Source: Colimorpha sp045642445 (GTDB lineage: Bacteria; Bacteroidota; Bacteroidia; Bacteroidales; P3). From it: a stretch of DNA of 20,797 nt. Both the position numbers and the translations under genes were made by a program. This document shows, in pieces, positions 15,432 through 20,797 of this stretch. The notes below the pieces were generated by a model, which saw only the letters and a list, made by a program, of their open reading frames with translations, made no database searches and was not told the origin of the DNA. The stretch's first letter is position 1. Each line of letters starts with the position of its first letter. The stretch is from NCBI GenBank assembly GCA_045642445.1, contig JAZUIX010000203.1, positions 1 through 20,797 of the forward strand. Direction: 5' to 3'.

Positions 15432-16466
15432 ATGAAAAAACACGCATTCATAATCGTCCTCTTGCTCACCGCGGCCTTGGCTGCAGGAGCACAAAAAGCC
15501 ACCGTAAACGGAACCTTGAACGGTATGCCCGAAGGCACTTCGGCCATCCTCTGTGGCATAAACGGCAACCTGTTGATGCCTATCGACACCCTCGAACTCG
15601 ACAGCAAAGGCAGTTTCCATTTCAGCGTGGACCTGACACAGCCCTCGCTCTATGTGCTGCAAACCAACATCCGTGAAGGCGGTATGTGCCACCTGATGCT
15701 CGCCCCTAAAGATAAGGCCAGCATCGACCTCCTCTATCTGCCCGACCGCCACGCATTTAAAATCAACTCTTGCAAAGGGTCGCAGAACTTTGAGGTCTAC
15801 CGTCAATTCAACGACATTATGCTGGGTGCCGTCAACCCCACCCTTCAGCAACTGGCACCTTATCAGATCGAGCAGTTGCTCATGACCAACAAAGAGGTGC
15901 TCATCAGTGCTTTCCTGGCCACGTTCTTTGAACAAGACCTCGACAACCACGCCGCACTCTACACCGCTATCCGCGATGCTTTGATAAAGAAATACCCCAA
16001 CGACCCCTTCGTGCTGCACCTCAGCGACAAACTTCGCGGCCTCCTCGCCCCAGGCATGGAGGCTCCCGAGATTGCCATGAAAGGCCCCGAGGGCAACATC
16101 CGCAAACTGTCCGACCTGCGTGGCAAATACGTCATGATTGACTTCTGGGCCTCGTGGTGCGGCCCCTGCCGCCGAGAAAACCCCAACGTGGTGCGCCTTT
16201 ATCACAAATATCACGACAAAGGATTTGAGATTTACAGCGTATCGCTCGACAAAACGCGCGAAGCATGGCTGAAAGCCATCAAGGACGACGGCCTCGTATG
16301 GCCCAATCATGTGAGCGACCTCAACGGTTGGACCTCCTCGGGCGGGAAAAGCTACAACATCATGTCGGTGCCCTCCACCGTGCTTATCGACCCCGACGGC
16401 AAAATCATTGCCCGCAACCTCCGCGGCAACGAACTGGAACAAAAACTGGAAGAAATATTTAATTAA
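15432..16466 (+). CDS. TlpA-type thioredoxin-like disulfide protein with N-terminal DUF4369-like domain
   Basis: A 344-residue periplasmic protein. Residues 1-20 are a signal peptide ending AAGA-Q. Residues about 22-110 look like the beta-rich DUF4369 domain commonly found before thioredoxin domains in Bacteroidetes, followed by a helical linker (about 120-200). Residues about 207-344 are a TlpA/AhpC-type thioredoxin fold with the redox motif WCGPC (C243, C246) and cis-proline P314 (SVPSTVLID). It would reduce or exchange disulfides in exported proteins. Starting 6 bases after the S41 protease, it suggests a shared envelope quality-control role (inference). The stop TAA at 16464-16466 directly abuts a heptad repeat element. 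Confidence 0.94.
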   Translation: MKKHAFIIVLLLTAALAAGAQKATVNGTLNGMPEGTSAILCGINGNLLMPIDTLELDSKGSFHFSVDLTQPSLYVLQTNIREGGMCHLMLAPKDKASIDLLYLPDRHAFKINSCKGSQNFEVYRQFNDIMLGAVNPTLQQLAPYQIEQLLMTNKEVLISAFLATFFEQDLDNHAALYTAIRDALIKKYPNDPFVLHLSDKLRGLLAPGMEAPEIAMKGPEGNIRKLSDLRGKYVMIDFWASWCGPCRRENPNVVRLYHKYHDKGFEIYSVSLDKTREAWLKAIKDDGLVWPNHVSDLNGWTSSGGKSYNIMSVPSTVLIDPDGKIIARNLRGNELEQKLEEIFN

Positions 16467-16557
16467 GTGAATAGTGACTAGTGATTAGTGAATAGGGGCT
16501 GCCGCACCCAGTCACAAGTCACAAGTCACTAATCACAATTCACATCTCACATTTCAC
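16467..16557. repeat. Heptad (GTGANTA) hairpin element, copy C, complete
   Basis: The left arm has four GTGANTA-type units from 16467. The apex is GGGGCTGCCGCACCC, and the right arm has six to seven TCACAAN-type units up to 16557. The arms are complementary in register, so the RNA would fold into a long imperfect hairpin. It fills almost the whole 105-base gap between the TlpA-like gene and the Mrp gene, starting at the base after the stop codon. Confidence 0.85.
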
Positions 16558-16571
16558 AAAATAAATAAAGT

Positions 16572-17636
16572 ATGATTACTACCACACAAATAGAAATGGC
16601 TCTGAGCCATGTCAACGACCCCGACCTGGGGCGCAGCCTCACCGAGCTGGGCATGATAGAACACATAGCCATCGACGGCAAGAAAGTGTCGTTCGACCTG
16701 GTGCTCGACACCCCCAACTGCCCCATGAAAAAACGCATGAGCGACGACTGCATCAATGCCATACACGAATATGTAGACCATGAGGCCGAAGTAAACGTCA
16801 ACCTCGTAGCCCGCGAAGTGGAGCGTACCGACCCCCACGAATATGTCCCTGGCGTCAAAAACGTCATCGTCGTGGCCTCCGGCAAAGGCGGCGTGGGCAA
16901 GAGCACCGTGGCTGTCAACTTGGCCGTCTCTTTGGCCAAGACGGGTGCCTCGGTAGGTTTGATCGATGCCGACATCTACGGCCCCTCCATCCCCATCATG
17001 TTCAACATCGGACAGGAAGACGTCTATGGCGAGCAGCACAACGGCAAGACATATATGATGCCCGTTGAGCGCTACGGCATCAAACTGATGTCTATAGGCT
17101 TCCTCGTCGACCCCGACAAGGCCCTTGCCTGGCGCGGACCTATGGCTTCGGGAGCCCTCAAACAGCTTGCCACCGAGACCTGGTGGGGCGAGATAGACTA
17201 CCTCGTTGTCGATATGCCTCCGGGAACAGGCGATGTGCAGCTCACCTTGGCACAGACCCTGCCCGTAACAGGTGCCATCATCGTCAGCACTCCGCAGCAG
17301 GTGGCCCTGGCCGACGTGGTGCGTGGTGTCGAACTATTCCAGAACCCCAACCTCAACATCCCTGTGCTGGGCTTCGTCGAGAACATGGCCTACTTCACCC
17401 CTGCCGAACTGCCCAATAACAAATACTACATCTTCGGCAAAGAAGGCTGCAAACGTTTGGCTGCCGAAATGAACGTCCCCCTGCTGGGCGAGATACCCCT
17501 GGTGCAGAGCATCGCCGAAAGTGGCGACAATGGCCGTCCCGTGTCGCTGTGGTCCGACCAAGAGACACCCGAAAGCAAAGCCTTCATGCAGGTGGCCGAG
17601 AACACCATCCGTGAAATATGCAAATTACAAAAATAG
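16572..17636 (+). CDS. Mrp/NBP35-family P-loop ATPase, Fe-S cluster carrier
   Basis: A 354-residue cytoplasmic protein of the Mrp (ApbC/NBP35) family that binds and delivers iron-sulfur clusters to target enzymes. Residues about 4-85 are a MIP18/DUF59-type domain with C50 in TPNCPMKK. Residues about 96-350 are the ATPase, with the deviant Walker A GKGGVGKS (104-111), IDADIYGPSIP (131-141) and the Walker B-region DMPPGTGD (214-221). The CxxC cluster-binding motif found in many Mrp proteins after ENMAYF is replaced here by TPAELPNNKYYIFG, with no CxxC. The fused MIP18 domain cysteine or other cysteines may take its place. The NifU-like gene follows after a repeat element, consistent with a cluster-assembly pair. 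The stop TAG (17634-17636) lies at the very start of repeat copy D. Confidence 0.95.
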   Translation: MITTTQIEMALSHVNDPDLGRSLTELGMIEHIAIDGKKVSFDLVLDTPNCPMKKRMSDDCINAIHEYVDHEAEVNVNLVAREVERTDPHEYVPGVKNVIVVASGKGGVGKSTVAVNLAVSLAKTGASVGLIDADIYGPSIPIMFNIGQEDVYGEQHNGKTYMMPVERYGIKLMSIGFLVDPDKALAWRGPMASGALKQLATETWWGEIDYLVVDMPPGTGDVQLTLAQTLPVTGAIIVSTPQQVALADVVRGVELFQNPNLNIPVLGFVENMAYFTPAELPNNKYYIFGKEGCKRLAAEMNVPLLGEIPLVQSIAESGDNGRPVSLWSDQETPESKAFMQVAENTIREICKLQK

Positions 17637-17713
17637 TGAATAGTGACTTGTGAATAGTGAATAGGGGCTGCCGCCTCCCAGTCACCAATCACAAGTCACT
17701 AATCACAAATCAC
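17636..17713. repeat. Heptad (GTGANTA) hairpin element, copy D, complete
   Basis: Left-arm GTGANTA units run from 17636, overlapping the last base of the Mrp stop codon. The apex is GGGGCTGCCGCCTCCC, and TCACNAN units on the right run to 17713. It is the same architecture as copy C and fills most of the 91-base gap between mrp and the NifU-like gene. Confidence 0.85.
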
Positions 17714-17727
17714 ATAACAACAACGAT

Positions 17728-17973
17728 ATGACCGACCAAGAAAAACCCATCATTGAAGCGCGTGTCAAGAACGCCCTCGAGCAAATACGCCCCTACCTCC
17801 AGCAGGATGGTGGCGATGTAGAATATGTCGACATGACCAACGAAGGTGTCGTCATGGTGCGCCTCAAAGGCCATTGTGGCACATGTCCCCATGCCCTCCA
17901 AACCCTCAAACAAGGCATTGAGACCGCCGTCAAACGTGTCATCCCCGAAGTGAAATCTGTCGAAAGAGTATGA
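17728..17973 (+). CDS. NifU C-terminal-domain Fe-S scaffold protein
   Basis: An 81-residue stand-alone NifU C-terminal (Nfu-type) domain that holds a transient Fe-S cluster and passes it to target proteins. The cluster-binding CxxC is C50 and C53 in GHCGTCPHALQTLK. The QDGGDVEYVDM (26-36) and VRLKGHC strand pattern is typical. The size matches single-domain members. Its stop overlaps the ATG of the adenosyltransferase by 4 bases (ATGA at 17970-17973), implying coupled translation. Together with the upstream Mrp ATPase it suggests a local Fe-S transfer module. Confidence 0.95.
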   Translation: MTDQEKPIIEARVKNALEQIRPYLQQDGGDVEYVDMTNEGVVMVRLKGHCGTCPHALQTLKQGIETAVKRVIPEVKSVERV

Positions 17974-18521
17974 TATACACCAAAACGGGCGACACAGGTA
18001 CTACCTCGCTGATAGGGGGCACACGAGTACTCAAATGCGATGTTCGCGTAGAAGCTTACGGCACCGTCGATGAGCTCAACGCCCATATCGGTCTGCTGGC
18101 CGAAATGGTGCGCAACATCGACAACGAGCAGTTCGACCTCCTGAAAGTCGTACAGAACGACCTCTTCACCATCCAGACACTCCTGGCTGCTGAAGAAGAC
18201 TGTTCGCTGAAGCTGACACCTCTCCCCGACCATGCCGTGGCACAGATAGAGCAACATATCGACCACCTGCAGGCAATACTGCCCCCGCTGCACAGTTTCG
18301 TCATACCCGGAGGCAACAAACTTGGAGCTCAATGTCACATAGCCCGCACTGTCTGCCGCCGTGCAGAACGACGCATCGTGGAACTGTCGCAACAAACAGC
18401 TGTCGCCCCTGGCATCATACGCTATATCAACCGATTATCCGACTACCTCTTCGTGCTCTCACGCCACTTGGTATTATCCCAAGGCGATGCAGAATCCATG
18501 TACACTTTTAATGAAAAATGA
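17970..18521 (+). CDS. ATP:cob(I)alamin adenosyltransferase, PduO type
   Basis: A 183-residue cytoplasmic enzyme that transfers the adenosyl group of ATP to cob(I)alamin, making adenosylcobalamin. Visible family motifs are the N-terminal ATP-binding TKTGDTGTTSL (4-14), YGTVDELNAHIG (30-41), FVIPGG (110-115), CRRAER (129-134) and the C-terminal YINRLSDYLFVLSR (152-165). Length fits the PduO/MMAB family. It overlaps the NifU-like gene by 4 bases, so it belongs to the same transcript. Its product is required by the class II ribonucleotide reductase at 3232-5820 and by other B12 enzymes outside the window. The 104 bases that follow hold an A/T-rich leader and the next promoter; no clear terminator was seen. 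Confidence 0.95.
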   Translation: MIYTKTGDTGTTSLIGGTRVLKCDVRVEAYGTVDELNAHIGLLAEMVRNIDNEQFDLLKVVQNDLFTIQTLLAAEEDCSLKLTPLPDHAVAQIEQHIDHLQAILPPLHSFVIPGGNKLGAQCHIARTVCRRAERRIVELSQQTAVAPGIIRYINRLSDYLFVLSRHLVLSQGDAESMYTFNEK

Positions 18522-18595
18522 AGAATAAAAAATGGAGAGTAGACAGCCTCAAAACTTTTATTTATAATTTTTAATTCTAAATTCAAAAAATTTCG

Positions 18596-18603
18596 TACTT
18601 TTG
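18596..18603 (+). promoter_or_regulatory. Candidate promoter -7 box for the DUF2795 gene
   Basis: TACTTTTG matches TAnnTTTG exactly, 22 bases upstream of the ATG at 18626. The upstream -33 region is A/T-rich with no exact TTTG at the expected distance, so only one box is supported. Confidence 0.55.
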
Positions 18604-18625
18604 CAAAAAATTTTGAGATACCGTT

Positions 18626-18847
18626 ATGTATTGGACACTTGAACTGGCAACAAAATTAGAAGACGCTCCGTGGCCCGCCACAAAAGACGAGTTGATTGAT
18701 TATGCCCAACGTACAGGAGCGCCAATGGAAGTGATTGAAAACCTTATGGAGATAGAAGACGAAGGCGACCCCTACGAAAGCATTGAGGATTTGTGGCCCG
18801 ACTACCCCACCAAGGAAGACTTTTTCTTCCAAGAAGACGAATATTGA
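18626..18847 (+). CDS. DUF2795 family small acidic protein
   Basis: A 73-residue protein matching, from memory, the small and strongly conserved Bacteroidetes DUF2795 group. It starts MYWTLELATKLEDAPWPATKDELIDYA (here split as residues 1-15 and 16-27) and ends KEDFFFQEDEY. It is very acidic in the second half (EIEDEGDPYESIEDLWPDY, 42-60), with aromatic residues at the end. There is no signal peptide or membrane segment, so it is cytoplasmic. The molecular role is unknown. It has its own -7 box and follows the adenosyltransferase by 104 bases, so it probably starts a new transcript that may continue into the two genes downstream. Confidence 0.92.
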   Translation: MYWTLELATKLEDAPWPATKDELIDYAQRTGAPMEVIENLMEIEDEGDPYESIEDLWPDYPTKEDFFFQEDEY

Positions 18848-18858
18848 TAACTCATATC

Positions 18859-18890
18859 GTGACCATCACTACTCACAAGTCACTATTCAC
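18859..18890. repeat. Heptad element, copy E, right arm only
   Basis: Three to four TCACNAN units (18866-18890) match the right arm of copies C and D. The apex and left arm are not recognisable apart from a CGTGAC trace. It sits in the 56-base gap before the Rossmann/DUF2520 gene and ends 13 bases before its start codon. Confidence 0.6.
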
Positions 18891-18903
18891 AAATAACTAA
18901 CTA

Positions 18904-19665
18904 ATGAAAATCACGTTCATCGGCTCTGGCAATGTGGCAACACACCTTGCATTGGCATTTTATACTCGTGGCCATGTCATCAATCAGGTATGGTCGCGCA
19001 ACTACGAACACGCACAACGTCTGGCATGTCGCGTCGAAGCTCAACCCATCAACGACTTCGAAAACCTCGACAAAAGTTCCAACATCTATATTGTGGCCGT
19101 CAAAGACGATGCCCTTTTCGATGTGGCTCTTGATCTCCAATTAGGCGATGCACTCGTGCTCCACACCTCGGGTTCCACCTCCATCGACGTGCTCAAATCC
19201 ACCAGCACCCGCTATGGAGTCATCTGGTCGCCCCAGTCGTTCTTCATCGATGTGGCCATGGAATATAACGAGCTCCCCTTCTGCATCGAAGGCTCCGACC
19301 CCGAAACCGAAGCCACCATCGACGAATTTATCGGCATGACCTCGCAACACATCTACCATATCAGCTACGAGCAACGTCAATACCTCCACCTCGCAGCCGT
19401 GATGGTCAACAACTTCACCAACGGCCTCTACGCCACAGCACAGCAAATATGCCGCGAACACGAGATGCCCTTCGACCTCTTAGTGCCCATCGTCACCACC
19501 ACTGCCAAGCGCACACAATACGCCGATGTACGCTACCAAATCACCGGCCCCGCCGCACGTCGTGACGAGAAGACCATTAAAAACCACCGTCACCTCCTCA
19601 AGAACGACAAGGCCATGCTCGAACTCTACGACTTCATGACCAAATACATTCAGAACATCAAATAA
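18904..19665 (+). CDS. Rossmann-fold NAD(P)-binding protein with C-terminal DUF2520 domain
   Basis: A 253-residue protein. The N-terminal half (about 1-125) is a Rossmann nucleotide-binding fold with G7-S8-G9-N10 after the first strand MKITFIG, then VILHTSG-like (VLHTSGSTS) strands. The C-terminal half (about 130-250) is an all-helical DUF2520 dimerisation-type domain. This architecture is shared with F420-NADP oxidoreductase-like and PanE/ProC-like dehydrogenases, but its substrate is not known. Its stop TAA overlaps the A of the TatD start (TAATG at 19663-19667), so the two genes are translationally coupled. No TAnnTTTG promoter is visible just upstream; co-transcription with the DUF2795 gene is likely. 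Confidence 0.88.
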   Translation: MKITFIGSGNVATHLALAFYTRGHVINQVWSRNYEHAQRLACRVEAQPINDFENLDKSSNIYIVAVKDDALFDVALDLQLGDALVLHTSGSTSIDVLKSTSTRYGVIWSPQSFFIDVAMEYNELPFCIEGSDPETEATIDEFIGMTSQHIYHISYEQRQYLHLAAVMVNNFTNGLYATAQQICREHEMPFDLLVPIVTTTAKRTQYADVRYQITGPAARRDEKTIKNHRHLLKNDKAMLELYDFMTKYIQNIK

Positions 19666-20447
19666 TGGTCGACACCCACTGCCACCTCTACGACGAAGCT
19701 TTCGACACCGACCGTAAACAAGCCGTAGAGCGTGCCCTCCAAGCAGGAGTCGACACAATGCTTCTGCCAGCCATCGACAGCCAGAGCCTCTCTCGCCAAG
19801 AAGCCCTGGCTGCTGCTTATCCCCAATATTTTCACCAAATGATGGGGCTGCATCCCACCTCGGTAACCGACAACTATGACGAAGAGCTCGCCCTCGTTAG
19901 GCGAAAACTCTTCGCCCCCAATGCCCCCTACATCGCCGTAGGCGAAATAGGCCTCGACCTTTATTGGGACAAAACCTACCTCGAACAGCAGAAAGAGGTG
20001 CTTCGCCAACAAATGCAGTGGGCCCACGAACTCCACCTGCCAGTATGCCTCCACGTGCGCAAGGCCCTCAACGAACTCTTCGGTGTGTTGCGCGACCTCA
20101 ACTACGGCACCTTCCAAGGAGTGATGCACTGCTTCGGAGGCAGTGTGCAAGAGGCACAACGAGCCGTAGAGATGGGCTTCCATATAGGCATCGGCGGCGT
20201 AGTGACATTCAAAAACGCCACCCTCGCCCAAGTGGCCCAAGCCGTACCCCTCGACCGCATAGTGCTCGAAACCGACGCCCCCTACCTCTCGCCCGTGCCC
20301 CATCGCGGCCAGCGCAACGAGAGTGCCTACATCCCCCTCATAGCTCAAAAAATCGCCGACCTCAGAGACCTCCCCCTACAAACCGTTGCCGACGCCACCA
20401 CCGCAGCAGCCCGCACCCTCTTCCGCCTTCCGGTCACCAGTGATTAG
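19665..20447 (+). CDS. tatD: TatD family metal-dependent hydrolase (putative 3'-5' DNase)
   Basis: A 260-residue TIM-barrel hydrolase of the TatD family, whose characterised members are metal-dependent DNases. Metal ligands are visible: H5 and H7 (THCHL), E94 (VGEIGLD), H130 (CLHVR), H155 (MHCFGG) and D204 (LETDAPYLSP). Full family length. It starts inside the stop codon of the upstream Rossmann/DUF2520 gene. The last codons and the TAG stop (20445-20447) fall inside the first unit of heptad repeat copy F, so the final residues (about TSD) are set by the repeat rather than by conservation. No clear T-tailed terminator follows; the REP-like hairpin at 20464 may protect the 3' end. Confidence 0.95.
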   Translation: MVDTHCHLYDEAFDTDRKQAVERALQAGVDTMLLPAIDSQSLSRQEALAAAYPQYFHQMMGLHPTSVTDNYDEELALVRRKLFAPNAPYIAVGEIGLDLYWDKTYLEQQKEVLRQQMQWAHELHLPVCLHVRKALNELFGVLRDLNYGTFQGVMHCFGGSVQEAQRAVEMGFHIGIGGVVTFKNATLAQVAQAVPLDRIVLETDAPYLSPVPHRGQRNESAYIPLIAQKIADLRDLPLQTVADATTAAARTLFRLPVTSD

Positions 20448-20537
20448 TGAACGTATAAAGAATGCGTCCCGAGGGGATGCCCTATAAGTGTGATTAGTGA
20501 TTAGTGACTTGTGATTAGTGAATAGGAGGCTGCCGCC
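20440..20537. repeat. Heptad element, copy F, interrupted by a REP-like palindrome
   Basis: One and a half GTGANTA units at 20440-20450 overlap the tatD stop. A REP-containing stretch of about 40 bases follows. Then the GTGANTA arm resumes at 20490 with four units and the apex GGAGGCTGCCGCC (to 20537). The right arm is missing, replaced by TTTTCAATTCTCAATTTT. The unit next to each side of the REP insert reads GTGATTAGTGA. Confidence 0.8.
20464..20480. repeat. REP-like palindrome (copy 2)
   Basis: GCGTCCC (20464-20470) pairs with GGGATGC (20474-20480; one G-T wobble) around GAG. It differs from copy 1 at 785-801 at only two positions. It lies 16 bases after the tatD stop. Confidence 0.75.
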
Positions 20538-20684
20538 AATTTTCAATTCTCAATTTTAGTTACGGGGTTACAAATAGTACAAGTTATGCGAATTGCCCGG
20601 ACGTTTTGGATTTTTTGGGGTCCCGAATAGTTCGAATGTTGATGAAATATTAATTCAGGTGGGTTCTATAAATTGATTTCTTGG

Positions 20685-20788
20685 GATTTTGAGTTGGTTT
20701 TGGAACAGATTGCTGAGCGGAACGAGGGAGTGTAGCGGGCTACATGACCGAGTGACAAACAGCAAGATGACCAAAAACGGCCAAAATC
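20685..20788. repeat. Imperfect 104-bp palindrome at the right edge, no gene seen
   Basis: The centre is TGTAGC-GG-GCTACA (20731-20744). Moving outward on both sides at matching distances are TTGCTG/CAGCAA, TTTTGG/CCAAAA and GATTTTG/CAAAATC, with poorly conserved spacers between. The gene-free end of the window, 20538-20797, otherwise holds only A/T-rich sequence without a supported frame. It could be a mobile-element end or the structured leader of a gene beyond the window. Confidence 0.6.
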
Positions 20789-20797
20789 ACAGAAAAG

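Noticed and set aside
16467..17713. CRISPR array from regularly spaced short repeats
   Set aside because: Units are 7 bp with no spacers of constant length, arms are in opposite orientation, and no cas gene is present.

Overview
The window looks like a chromosomal piece of a Bacteroidales-type member of the Bacteroidota. Supporting signs are a type IX secretion (Por) sorting domain on one secreted protein, several promoters of the Bacteroidetes TAnnTTTG type, A/T-rich leaders without clear Shine-Dalgarno sequences, a DUF2795 protein, and a TPR/PD40/OmpA protein resembling PorE. No rRNA, tRNA, CRISPR array or transposase was seen.

Layout. Positions 1-2,940 are an AT-rich accessory stretch. 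It holds a C-terminal remnant of a probable mobile-element protein next to a near-perfect 28-bp inverted repeat, two hairpins (one REP-like), and a two-gene type II restriction-modification system on the minus strand. From 3,232 to 11,432 the minus strand carries more GC-rich core genes: B12-dependent ribonucleotide reductase (nrdJ), an envelope cluster (PD40/OmpA protein, sirtuin, secreted T9SS protein), acetate kinase (ackA), and an outer-membrane beta-barrel protein. A divergent region at 11,433-11,884 has a promoter on each side of a 10-unit, 11-bp-period palindromic array. From 11,885 to 20,447 the plus strand reads cysS, NUDIX, S41 protease, TlpA-like thioredoxin, Mrp/NBP35 ATPase, NifU-like scaffold and PduO-type cobalamin adenosyltransferase, then DUF2795, a Rossmann/DUF2520 protein and TatD.

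How the genes fit together. The adenosyltransferase makes adenosylcobalamin, the cofactor that NrdJ needs. The Mrp ATPase and NifU-like protein form an Fe-S cluster assembly and transfer pair. The OmpA, sirtuin and T9SS genes are tightly spaced on one strand and are probably co-transcribed.

The least ordinary content is non-coding. A family of 7-bp-period (GTGANTA) hairpin elements occurs six times between genes and twice overlaps the stop codon of the upstream gene. An 11-bp-period palindromic array lies between the divergent promoters. A REP-like palindrome interrupts one heptad element, and a ~104-bp imperfect palindrome lies at the right edge. No clearly new multi-gene system was found. 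The repeat families are the best candidates for something undescribed.
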